Made by a program: the position numbers and the translations under genes. A DNA stretch of 64,000 nt from DATMAM01 sp035559995. GTDB lineage: Bacteria > Desulfobacterota > Binatia > UBA9968. Of the stretch, positions 43,229-50,821 are shown in pieces; positions within the stretch are counted from its first letter, which is position 1, and each line of letters opens with the position of its first letter. The DNA lies in NCBI GenBank assembly GCA_035559995.1, contig DATMAM010000065.1, positions 38,744 to 102,743 on the forward strand, read 5' to 3'. Under the pieces are notes generated by a model. It was not told the DNA's origin and searched no databases. It was given only the letters and a program-made list of their open reading frames with translations.

Positions 43229-43256
43229 AAAAGGCGCTCAAACGAGCGCCTTTTTT
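43229..43256. terminator. bidirectional intrinsic terminator after PEP-CTERM protein 1
   Basis: The stem GGCGCTC/GAGCGCC (43233-43239 and 43244-43250) with loop AAAC is flanked by A-runs and T-runs on both sides (AAAAAA before, TTTTTT after), so it should stop transcription from either direction. It lies about 30 nt after the stop of the minus-strand PEP-CTERM gene. Confidence 0.9.
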
Positions 43257-43285
43257 GCTTATTTGTGTGGCAGTACGATCTTTAT

Positions 43286-44149
43286 TTACTTGGCCGCTTT
43301 TCGCCTCCGCATTACGACGGCCAGTCCAATCAAGCCTGAGCCAAGTAGCACGAGGGTAGAGGGTTCAGGAACCGCGCTCACTTGAAGCTCGACGGAGCCG
43401 TCGTTGCTGACGAAGAAGTTGCCCGGAGGCGAATTAGTACCGCATGTCCCGCCGAAGAAGGCGCAGAACGCAGCGATTTCGGCTGCTGAGGCTCCTGTCA
43501 AGTCGTTATTGGAATCGGTAAGGGCCAGAAAAATTTGCGTGCCAAGCTCAATGGGTATTCCAAGGAATTGCCAGAACCCCGGCACCGGTAGACTGATAAA
43601 CTCTGCTACTAGGTTAATGTTGCCATCCGTTTCGTCGGGATCGAAGTCAAAGTTGCCGGAGCCGGAGACGAGGGACAAAACGCCCACCAGCGTCCCGGCA
43701 GTTACCGACGTCGGGTCACTAGTAGTCATATTACCGAATCCCGGCGAAGCGTAAAGCGAGATTGTCCCGACCCCAGGGGTAAAGTCGAATTGTACGACCG
43801 TTCCCGTAACACTTGTATTGGCGCCAGCCAGACCATCAAAAACCGCGCCAAGCTCCCAGGTAACCCCGAGACCTGTAGCCCCAGCAGCGAGAGTTGTGGT
43901 GGCGGTGTCCTTAATCGCGGTCGCTACGAGAACTCCGTGGTCTATGAAGGGATCCGTCGGACCCAAACCTGACCCGCTAGTGTACTGAATATTCGATAAA
44001 CCGATGAACGTGAAACCGAAAACGTCGCTGACGGTGGGGCAACCCGCGCAGACTGTGCTTACATCGAGGGTAAAATCACCGGCCCTGGCCAACCCGTTGA
44101 AGGTCAGGAGCAAGCCCCCCATCACTAAACCTAACAACGCTCTTTTCAT
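43286..44149 (-). CDS. PEP-CTERM sorting domain protein 1
   Basis: This 287-residue exported protein is read from ATG 44149 with AAGGAGGAACGG upstream; the longer frame would run into the promoter. Signal peptide: MKRALLGLVMGGLLLTFNGL, cleavage near ARA-GD. The C-terminus is a textbook exosortase signal: 'SAVPEPSTLVLLGSGLIGLA' then VVMRRRKAAK (PEP motif, hydrophobic span, Arg cluster). The body is Gly/Thr/Ser-rich, acidic, with few Cys and no recognised domain. It should be exported, cut at the PEP motif by an exosortase and released to the surface or extracellular matrix. It has its own sigma-54 promoter and terminator, so it is a single-gene unit. Confidence 0.93.
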   Translation of the reverse strand: MKRALLGLVMGGLLLTFNGLARAGDFTLDVSTVCAGCPTVSDVFGFTFIGLSNIQYTSGSGLGPTDPFIDHGVLVATAIKDTATTTLAAGATGLGVTWELGAVFDGLAGANTSVTGTVVQFDFTPGVGTISLYASPGFGNMTTSDPTSVTAGTLVGVLSLVSGSGNFDFDPDETDGNINLVAEFISLPVPGFWQFLGIPIELGTQIFLALTDSNNDLTGASAAEIAAFCAFFGGTCGTNSPPGNFFVSNDGSVELQVSAVPEPSTLVLLGSGLIGLAVVMRRRKAAK

Positions 44150-44193
44150 CCGTTCCTCCTTGAAAGACTCGATGGTATCGAAGGCGTGACAAC

Positions 44194-44208
44194 GCAACGG
44201 CTGTGCCA
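44194..44208 (-). promoter_or_regulatory. sigma-54 promoter of PEP-CTERM protein 1
   Basis: Minus-strand TGGCAC-AGCCG-TTGC, followed by G, is a full match to the TGGCAC-N5-TTGC -24/-12 consensus. It lies 44 nt upstream of the ATG at 44149. Confidence 0.85.
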
Positions 44209-44520
44209 CAAGTCGGAAACGTGTTCTAAGTGGCTAAATTAGCTATATTTCTGTGTTGCGCCGCGGAGCCGGCAAATCGCTGGACATTTGCTGACTTGTA
44301 AGCCAGTTTTACAGTTTCTACCCCGCCAAGGCAGCCGGGATAACTAGAAAACTGGATAAGTCTTCGGAAAATCGATCGTTTCGCACCATCCCGCGAATCC
44401 GGGAAAGTGTTAGGAAACCTGACACCGGGGCAAGCAAAAGCTTACACTTTCCACCGAGGGTTGGTGTTTAGAGCGATTGCCAAAAGGCATTTTTGGAAGG
44501 CATAATGCGACAGGTTCTCG
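44209..44520. other. divergent intergenic region, PEP-CTERM protein 1 / ABC permease
   Basis: About 310 nt, AT-richer than its surroundings, with no supported gene. It probably holds the enhancer sites for the sigma-54 promoter at 44194 and an unidentified promoter for the rightward ABC permease operon. I see no repeat-family unit. Confidence 0.45.
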
Positions 44521-45744
44521 ATGCTAGACCTGCTCTTCGCCTGCCGCAACCTGACGCGCCATCGAGTGCGTTCAGCCATTTCCTTAACGGCGATAGCCTT
44601 CGGCGTCGTAGCGCTCTTGCTGAGCGGGGGCTTCATCGAGTGGATCTTTTTTGCGATGCGACGCGATACGATACACTCTCTCCTGGGGCACATACAGATC
44701 GTCCGCACCGGTTTTTTCGCGGCAGGAGCTGCCGACCCGTTCGCCTTCCTGCTTCCAGAGACGGCTGAGGTGCTATCGGCAGTTCAATCCGCCTCGAGCG
44801 TACGAATGATAACGCCGCGCCTTAGCTTCAGTGGCATCCTGAGCCGCGGGGAGAGCACGGTGTCGTTCCTCGGCCAGGGGGTCGACCCTGAGAAAGAAAA
44901 AGAGGTGAGCCGGTTTGTAACGATCAGTCAAGGCGACGCGCTCTCCTCCAGCGACCCTAAGGGAGTGATTCTGGGAGAAGGGCTGGCCGAGAGCCTAGGG
45001 GCCAAGATTGGCGATCGCATCGTGCTCCTCGTAAACACACCTTCGGGAGGCGTCAACGCTGTCGAAGGCCACGTTCGAGGTTTGTTTTACACACTGAGCA
45101 AAACGTTCAACGACTCAGCGCTTCGTTTGCCTATTGCCACAGCGCGAGAACTGCTGCGCGTGTCCGGCGCGCACACCTGGGTGGTCCTCCTCGACGACAC
45201 CGACAAGACGACCGCCACTTTGAACCTGTTGCGGCGGCGATTTCCGCCGTCTACAGCCAAGATCGAGTTCGTGCCGTGGTATGATTTGGCGGACTTCTAT
45301 AACAAGACCGTGACGCTCTATTCGCGGCAAATGCACGTGGTCAAGTTCATCATAGCCATGATTGTCGTGCTCAGCATTTCCAACACCATGATGATGAGCG
45401 TTCTGGAAAGGACGGGAGAGGTCGGAACCCTTATGGCTCTCGGCTTCAAGTCCAAGAAGATTCTCGCGCTCTTCGTTGCCGAAGGGTTCATGCTCGGCCT
45501 GGGCGGTGGTTTAGCGGGAGTTGTTCTCGGAACCGCGCTCGCATGGATAATTTCCGCCATCGGCATCCCCATGCCGCCCGCGCCTGGTATGACGCACGGA
45601 TTTACCGGCGAAATTCTCGTCACGCCGGGGTTAGCCCTGGTGGCCTTTTCAATCGCTGCCGGCACCTCAACCCTCGCGAGCCTTTATCCCGCATGGCGGG
45701 CTTCCCGCCTGAACATCGTCGACGCTTTGCGGCACAATCGATAG
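44521..45744 (+). CDS. ABC transporter permease, LolC/LolE-MacB (FtsX-like) type, first
   Basis: This 407-residue inner-membrane protein has the four-span FtsX/MacB layout. One N-terminal span is at about residues 18-40 ('RSAISLTAIAFGVVALLLSG'), a periplasmic domain at about 45-270, and three C-terminal spans at about 275-400 ('FIIAMIVVLSISNTMMMSVL', 'VGTLMALGFKSKKILALFVA'). Such permeases extract lipoproteins or other substrates from the outer leaflet using ATP, rather than importing solutes. It pairs with the paralogue 6 nt downstream and presumably with the ATPase at 47831. Start ATG 44521. Confidence 0.9.
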   Translation: MLDLLFACRNLTRHRVRSAISLTAIAFGVVALLLSGGFIEWIFFAMRRDTIHSLLGHIQIVRTGFFAAGAADPFAFLLPETAEVLSAVQSASSVRMITPRLSFSGILSRGESTVSFLGQGVDPEKEKEVSRFVTISQGDALSSSDPKGVILGEGLAESLGAKIGDRIVLLVNTPSGGVNAVEGHVRGLFYTLSKTFNDSALRLPIATARELLRVSGAHTWVVLLDDTDKTTATLNLLRRRFPPSTAKIEFVPWYDLADFYNKTVTLYSRQMHVVKFIIAMIVVLSISNTMMMSVLERTGEVGTLMALGFKSKKILALFVAEGFMLGLGGGLAGVVLGTALAWIISAIGIPMPPAPGMTHGFTGEILVTPGLALVAFSIAAGTSTLASLYPAWRASRLNIVDALRHNR

Positions 45745-45750
45745 AACTCC

Positions 45751-46959
45751 ATGTGGAAGCTGGCTTTTCGCAATATCTTCCGCCACCAAGCCAGAACCGC
45801 CCTGACGCTCGCGGCGATCAGCTTTGGAGTTATTGCATTGATCCTGGCGGGCGGGTTTGTTCAAGACATCTACATTCAGTTGCGCGAAGCGGTCATTCAT
45901 TCCCAATTCGGCCACCTGCAAGTTTACCGTGCTGGTTTCGGCACTTTCGGCCGGAGATCGCCCTATCAGTACATGATCTCGAATCCCGAGCGAACAGTCG
46001 CCGAGCTGCGGCAGCTCGAACACGTCGTCGACATAATGCCTAGAGTAAATTTCAGCGCCCTTTTAAGTAACGGCCGCTCCTCCTTGCCTGTGATCGGCGA
46101 GGGCATAGACCCGGAAAAGGAGGTCAAGCTTTCCAGCTATATGAGAATTAAATCTGGAAGGCAGATATCGGGCGCCGACGCGTTTGGGATCTTGCTGGGG
46201 GAAGGGGTAGCCAACGCCCTGAAGGTGAGCCCCGGTGATCAGGTCACGCTCCTCCTCAATACACCAGAAGGGGCGCTGAACACTTTGGACCTCGAGGTTC
46301 TCGGCGTATTTCAGACCTTCGCCAAAGACTACGACGACCGTGCCGTGCGCGTGTCTCTGTCGGCAGCCCGGCAGCTCCTCGCCACGAAGGCGGTTCACAA
46401 GCTCGTCATCGCTCTAACGGATTCCAATCTGACAGAGAAAGTTGCCGCTCGGGTTCGACAAACTTTGCCACCCAGAGAGTTTGAGCTTAAGACCTGGTAT
46501 GAACTGGCCGACTTCTACCAGAAAGCGGTCGATCTCTATCAGAGGTACTTTGCCGTGTTGCGTCTCATCATTCTGGGGATGGTTCTGCTAAGCGTGGCCA
46601 ACAGCGTTAACATGACTATTTACGAGCGCACCGGAGAGTTTGGAACGCTCATGGCTCTCGGCAACCGCAGGGGTGATGTCGCGACATTGATCGTCGTTGA
46701 AATGCTCATGCTCGGGCTCATTGGCAGCGCGGTGGGCGTTGTGCTCGGCGTTGCTCTTGCCACGGCGGTTTCTTCCGTCGGCATCCCGATGCCGCCTGTA
46801 CCCAACACGAACACAGGCTATACCGCGCTGATCCGCGTCGTTCCGGCGGAAGTTGAACGTGCGTTTCTGGTGGGCCTTTTTGCGACTCTCGCGGCCTCGC
46901 TTCTTCCCGCGTTCAAGGCGTCCCGTCGACCCGTGGTTGAAGCGTTACGCCATAACTGA
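45751..46959 (+). CDS. ABC transporter permease, LolC/LolE-MacB (FtsX-like) type, second
   Basis: This 402-residue paralogue of the preceding gene has the same layout and many shared motifs ('RTALTLAAISFGVIALILAG', 'YERTGEFGTLMALGNRRGDV', 'PAFKASRRPVVEALRHN'). The two probably form a heterodimer as LolC and LolE do. Its TGA directly abuts the stop codon of the convergent LolA-like gene with no base between, so both genes end back to back. Confidence 0.9.
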   Translation: MWKLAFRNIFRHQARTALTLAAISFGVIALILAGGFVQDIYIQLREAVIHSQFGHLQVYRAGFGTFGRRSPYQYMISNPERTVAELRQLEHVVDIMPRVNFSALLSNGRSSLPVIGEGIDPEKEVKLSSYMRIKSGRQISGADAFGILLGEGVANALKVSPGDQVTLLLNTPEGALNTLDLEVLGVFQTFAKDYDDRAVRVSLSAARQLLATKAVHKLVIALTDSNLTEKVAARVRQTLPPREFELKTWYELADFYQKAVDLYQRYFAVLRLIILGMVLLSVANSVNMTIYERTGEFGTLMALGNRRGDVATLIVVEMLMLGLIGSAVGVVLGVALATAVSSVGIPMPPVPNTNTGYTALIRVVPAEVERAFLVGLFATLAASLLPAFKASRRPVVEALRHN

Positions 46960-47799
46960 CTATTGCAGTCTTCTCATATAATCCTTGGCAAACATCTTGT
47001 CGGGAAGATCCCTCAGCTTCAAGTCAGTATATTCGAGCACCGATCTCGAGCCTTCAGTCAGCGCGTCTTCCATGACGAGGCGCGTCGGCCTTGCCTCGCC
47101 CGCGGCCTGCTTGAAGTTCTCATACTGGCACGTCTTCAACAGCTTTCCAGACAGGGAATAAAATTCAGCTCTGTAAGGGCGAAAATTGTCTTTGTTAACC
47201 CAGTAGAGCACGCGGTGGTAGGTCACCGAGCGATCGACAGCTCTGAGATCGAGCACCACGTACGGCTCGCCCTGGATCGTCTCGGTCCGCAAAACGGTCG
47301 GGTGATAGTCGCCGCTGAAGTTGGCGCGGGCGAGGTCTCCATTGGCCACCTGCCCGGTAAGCCGCTGCGCGAGCGACAATCGAATCGGCTGAGACACAGC
47401 CGGCATGAAGATCCAAAGGTCCTTGTCTCGCATGAGCAGTACCTGCCCCTTATCGGAGAGCGGCGTCAGGGTCCTCACGATGGTTCTGTCGTTGCCTTTT
47501 GAAAGAATTTCATAGGTTCGGACGTCTTCCGGTTTTCCGGGAGCCGTGCTCGTGACCTTGACGTTCACCTGGTATCCACCGGCGGGAAAGCGTATGCGGT
47601 CGGCCCTCTCGACCATCGCCTTGGCGTCGTCGTCCGCGGCCCGCGCCGCCATTCCGCTCACTTCGGACGCCGCGGCAAAGATCAGAAACGAGCTAAGCAA
47701 CGATCTCAGCCGAGGCGGCCGCTTCAGCGACCACGGTATTCCTTTCGCACGAGGTTGCAAAAAGGACGCGGGCGCGTGTACAATCCCTCGATCCTGCAT
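46960..47799 (-). CDS. outer-membrane lipoprotein-sorting protein (LolA-like)
   Basis: This 279-residue exported protein is read from ATG 47799; the open frame starts 21 codons earlier. Hydrophobic signal region: 'RLRSLLSSFLIFAAASEVSG', cleavage near ARA-AD. The mature domain has 'DDAKAMVERADRIRFPAGGY', 'RDKDLWIFMPAVSQPIRLSL', 'GDYHPTVLRTETIQGEPYVV' and 'VLYWVNKDNFRPYRAEFYSL', matching LolA/LolB-fold 'outer membrane lipoprotein-sorting' proteins that carry a hydrophobic ligand through the periplasm. It is encoded opposite to the permease and ATPase genes, yet sits inside their cluster. The distance to the divergent ATPase gene is only 31 nt. Confidence 0.85.
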   Translation of the reverse strand: MQDRGIVHAPASFLQPRAKGIPWSLKRPPRLRSLLSSFLIFAAASEVSGMAARAADDDAKAMVERADRIRFPAGGYQVNVKVTSTAPGKPEDVRTYEILSKGNDRTIVRTLTPLSDKGQVLLMRDKDLWIFMPAVSQPIRLSLAQRLTGQVANGDLARANFSGDYHPTVLRTETIQGEPYVVLDLRAVDRSVTYHRVLYWVNKDNFRPYRAEFYSLSGKLLKTCQYENFKQAAGEARPTRLVMEDALTEGSRSVLEYTDLKLRDLPDKMFAKDYMRRLQ

Positions 47800-47830
47800 A
47801 TCTTCACGCCTCGTTTGATCTGGATTTGCG

Positions 47831-48562
47831 ATGCAAGTGGTTCGGGTAGAGAACGTATGCAAGATCTATAACCTCGGTAACCAGCTGGTGCAAGCCCTGA
47901 GGGACGTGAGTCTCGGTATCGATGAGGGCGATTTCTTGGCGATTGCCGGTCCTTCCGGCAGCGGAAAGACGACGCTGCTCAATCTCATCGGATGCATCGA
48001 CACGCCCACGAGCGGAAAAATTTACATCGACGGCAAGCTCGTGAGCGAGCAGACCCCCGATCAGCTCGCCGACCTGCGGGCGCGCTCCATCGGTTTTATC
48101 TTTCAAACTTTCAATCTCTTGCCCGTGCTCTCCGCCGAGGAGAACGTCGAGTATCCGCTGCTCCAGTTCAAGGAATTGTCCAAAAAAGATCGGAGAGATC
48201 GAGTTCAGTTTTACCTCAAAGTCGTCGGGCTCGAGAAATTCGCTCGGCACCGTCCCAACGAGCTGAGCGGCGGCCAGAGGCAGCGCGTTGCGATCGCACG
48301 CGCGCTGGCCACCAAACCCCGGATCATCCTGGCCGATGAACCAACTGCCAATCTCGATCATAAGACGGGCGCCTCCATCCTCGAGCTGATGAAAGAGATC
48401 AACCTGGTGCAGAAAGCAACCTTTGTGTTCTCCACGCATGACCCGGCGGTGATGAAGATGGCCGACCGCCTCATCGAGATGAACGATGGTCAGATTACCA
48501 AAAGAGGAGAGACTCTTCGCAAGTGGCACGCTATCGTCGCGCAAGGAAAAACCTGGGCTTAG
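47831..48562 (+). CDS. ABC transporter ATP-binding protein, LolD/MacB-type
   Basis: This 243-residue ATPase has a complete motif set: Walker A 'GPSGSGKTTLLNLI' near residues 40-53, Q-loop 'GFIFQTFNLLPVLSAEENVE', signature 'LSGGQRQRVAIARALA', Walker B 'RIILADEPTANLD' and the H-loop 'FSTHDP'. It belongs to the LolD/FtsE/MacB group, which matches the FtsX-like permeases at 44521-46959. The last 40 nt overlap the next gene. It is the only ABC ATPase in the whole window. Confidence 0.93.
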   Translation: MQVVRVENVCKIYNLGNQLVQALRDVSLGIDEGDFLAIAGPSGSGKTTLLNLIGCIDTPTSGKIYIDGKLVSEQTPDQLADLRARSIGFIFQTFNLLPVLSAEENVEYPLLQFKELSKKDRRDRVQFYLKVVGLEKFARHRPNELSGGQRQRVAIARALATKPRIILADEPTANLDHKTGASILELMKEINLVQKATFVFSTHDPAVMKMADRLIEMNDGQITKRGETLRKWHAIVAQGKTWA

Positions 48563-49917
48563 GAAACTTTTTTTTCGTCTGCCTCGGGATCGCTTCTCTA
48601 GTTCTGCTCCCGGGCTTCACGACGGAATCCGTCTCAGCCGAAGCTCCGGCGGATCCATCGACTTCCGCCGCGGAGCCCAGCACTGCGGCCGCGGATGCGC
48701 CGGCCGGCTGGAACTTCGCCGGCTTTTACCAGGCCGAGGTGGCTTACACGGTGGCTTCGCCGGACCACTGGTCGAAACTCAGAAACACTCTGGAATTGGG
48801 CGTTCAGCGCAAGCTGGCCGATGAAGTCGAGTTAAAGGTGAGCGGCCGGTTCTGGTACGACGCCGTTTACGACGTCACGACGTTTTACCCGGGAGCCGTG
48901 CGGCGCAACGCGCGCTTCGAGGCCATGTTTCGCGAGACCTACTTGGACGTCGGTGTCGGCGATCTCGATTTCCGCATCGGGCGCCAGCACATCGTTTGGG
49001 GCGAGGTCGTGGGTCTCTTTTTTGCCGACGTCGTGTCGGCCAAGGATCTGCGCGAAACGATTCTTCCGCAGTTCGACTTTTTGCGCATTCCCCAGTGGGC
49101 AACGCGGCTTGAGTACTTCAAGGACGACTTCAAGGCGGAAGCCGTCTGGATCCCTTACATGACCTACGACGAGATCGGCAAGCCGGGAAGCGATTTCTAT
49201 CCATTCGTCGTTCCCATCCCCTCCGGCTTTACCCAGCAGATCCGCCGGGAGCGCCAGCCGCAAGGCCTGCGGAACTCCGCCGGCGGATTTCGCCTCTCGT
49301 ATCTAGTTAGCGGCTGGGATCTCTCTGCGTTTTACTACACGAGCCTCGATAGCTCGCCGGCATTTTTCCGCCGCATCACGCTGGCGCCTACGCCGACCGT
49401 GTTCTTTCGCCCCGATCACGACAGAATCCACCAGGCGGGAGCGACGGTTTCGAAAGATTTGGGAACCTTTGTTCTCAAGGCCGAGGCCATCTACACGTGG
49501 GATCGCTGGTTCAATGTCACGCGGATCAGCGACTCCGACGGCGTGGTGCGCCAGAACTTTCTCGACTACATCTTCGGCCTGGAATTCCCGCTGCCGATGG
49601 AGTCGCGCCTCAACCTGCAGTTTTTCCAGCGCGTGTTCACCTCCCACGACGACGACATCATCCCGCGGAAGGTCGAAAGCGGAGCGACCCTGCTGCTTTC
49701 GACAAAGCTGTTTAACGAGAAAGTGGAGCCCGAGCTGCTCACGATCCACAGCTTGAATCGCCTCGACTGGCTCACGCGCTTCAAAATCACCTGGAACTTT
49801 CACGAGAACTGGCGGCTCGTTGTTGGCACGGCGTTCTTTGGCGGGCCGAAGCTCGGACTCTGGGGCCGTTTCGACAAAAGCGACCGGGTGTTCACCGAGC
49901 TGCGGTTCACTTTCTAA
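48523..49917 (+). CDS. outer-membrane beta-barrel protein, DUF1302-like
   Basis: This 464-residue protein has a signal peptide ('NFFFVCLGIASLVLLPGFTT', cleavage near VSA-EA), a short low-complexity Ala/Ser/Pro linker (about residues 40-60) and a long region of alternating beta strands ending 'DRVFTELRFTF', with the terminal Phe typical of outer-membrane barrels. 'FRETYLDVGVGDLDFRIGRQ' with following 'HIVWGEVVG' resembles DUF1302-type proteins. It overlaps the ATPase gene by 40 nt, so translation is coupled. In this setting it is likely the outer-membrane receptor or exit of the Lol/MacB-like system. Confidence 0.82.
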   Translation: MARYRRARKNLGLGNFFFVCLGIASLVLLPGFTTESVSAEAPADPSTSAAEPSTAAADAPAGWNFAGFYQAEVAYTVASPDHWSKLRNTLELGVQRKLADEVELKVSGRFWYDAVYDVTTFYPGAVRRNARFEAMFRETYLDVGVGDLDFRIGRQHIVWGEVVGLFFADVVSAKDLRETILPQFDFLRIPQWATRLEYFKDDFKAEAVWIPYMTYDEIGKPGSDFYPFVVPIPSGFTQQIRRERQPQGLRNSAGGFRLSYLVSGWDLSAFYYTSLDSSPAFFRRITLAPTPTVFFRPDHDRIHQAGATVSKDLGTFVLKAEAIYTWDRWFNVTRISDSDGVVRQNFLDYIFGLEFPLPMESRLNLQFFQRVFTSHDDDIIPRKVESGATLLLSTKLFNEKVEPELLTIHSLNRLDWLTRFKITWNFHENWRLVVGTAFFGGPKLGLWGRFDKSDRVFTELRFTF

Positions 49918-49937
49918 GAGAATCAGTTTCACCGCGA

Positions 49938-50495
49938 TCAGGAAATTTCACCGCAGAGGCGCCGAGGACAAGGAGAAAGATTCTCTCTGCGCACTCTGCG
50001 TCTCTGTGGTGTAATCAATCTCTCCGAAACTCTGCGAACTCTGCGCCTCCGCGGTGTAATTGAATCCGGAATTTTACCGCAGAGGCGCGGAGAACGCGGA
50101 GGAAAGATTCTCTCTGCGCACTCTGCGTCTCTGTGGTGTAATCGATCTCTCCGAACCTCTGCGCCCTCTGTGCCTCCGCGGTGTAATCAGTCCGGAGGAA
50201 TTTTACCGCAGAGGCGCGGAGAACGCGGAGGAAAAATCTTCTCTGCGCCCTCTGCGTCTCTGTGGTGCAATCGATCTCTCCGAACCTCTGCGCCCTCTGC
50301 GTCTCCGCGGTGCAATCAGTCCGAAGAATTTACCGCAGAGGCGCGGAGAACGCGGAGGAAAAAACCTCTCTGCGCACTCTGCGTCTCTGTGGTGTAATCG
50401 ATCTCTCCGAACCTCTGCGCCCTCTGTGCCTCCGCGGTGCAATTGAATCCGGAATTTTACCGCAGAGGCGCCGAGGACGCCGAGGAAAAATTTCT
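49938..50495. repeat. ACCGCAGAG palindromic repeat, cluster D
   Basis: This large cluster starts about 20 nt after the DUF1302 stop. Four to five tandem units have a period of about 127 bp; TTTTACCGCAGAGGCGCGGAG recurs near 50074, 50201, 50329 and 50456. Each unit holds one left arm and two right arms (CTCTGCGTCTCTGTGGTGTA and CTCTGTGCCTCCGCGGTGTA), so the unit differs from the 93-bp type of clusters B and C. No gene is supported inside, although short frames run through the repeats. Confidence 0.9.
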
Positions 50496-50638
50496 GTAAG
50501 CGGCCTTGCCATTTTTGCGGCCGAACCAGTCAAAATTGGCATTTTGAGGAGTTTACGCCCCGGTCGGACGATTACCCCGCTGTCCTGGCATGCGGTTCAT
50601 TGTTCCTTCCTTTCCCATCCGCAACGACATCAAGGGCC

Positions 50639-50653
50639 TGGAACGCTTATTGC
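50639..50653 (+). promoter_or_regulatory. sigma-54 promoter of the subtilase gene
   Basis: TGGAAC-GCTTA-TTGC, followed by A, has one mismatch to the -24/-12 consensus and exact spacing. Transcription would start about 50664-50666, immediately before the c-di-GMP riboswitch, which supports both calls. Confidence 0.7.
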
Positions 50654-50676
50654 ATTTAGCAACGGCAAGACAACCC

Positions 50677-50766
50677 CCTTCTCGATAAAGGCAAACCAGT
50701 CGTGAGGCTGGGACGCAAAGCCACGGGTCAGGCGCAAGCCTGATAGCCGGGTTACCGAAAGAAGGA
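50677..50766 (+). ncRNA. cyclic di-GMP-I riboswitch (GEMM-I) aptamer
   Basis: The hallmark stretches occur in order: GGCAAACC (50690-50697), GGGACGCAAAGCC (50710-50722), then a short GGCGCAAGCC hairpin, and TAGCCGGGTTACCGA (50744-50758). These are the conserved P2 flank, the GNRA-tetraloop receptor type loop and the 3' strand of the c-di-GMP-I class. Outer stem P1 can form between CTTCT (50679 region) and AGAAG (50760-50764). It lies in the leader of the subtilase gene, ahead of an RBS-sequestering hairpin. Recognition is by sequence pattern only; no covariance model was run. Confidence 0.92.
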
Positions 50767-50778
50767 GCCCCTCCACGG

Positions 50779-50817
50779 GGTCCCGACTTTCAAGGGGGAA
50801 ACTTGAAAGGAGGGACC
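50779..50817 (+). promoter_or_regulatory. expression platform: hairpin sequestering the subtilase RBS
   Basis: GGTCCC-GA-CTTTCAAG (50779-50794) pairs with CTTGAAAG-GA-GGGACC (50802-50817): 8 and 6 base pairs separated by a tandem GA/GA. The ribosome site GGAGG (50809-50813) is in the 3' arm, 8 nt before the ATG at 50822. The 5' arm can instead pair upstream (AGCCCC with GGGGTC, about 50766-50782), so two exclusive folds exist. This suggests translational control by the riboswitch. Confidence 0.7.
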
Positions 50818-50821
50818 TCGA

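Noticed and set aside
44491..44510. Sigma-54-like TGGAAG-N5-ATGC before the ABC permease
   Set aside because: Two mismatches including the conserved TTGC, and it is too close to the ATG at 44521 for a normal leader.
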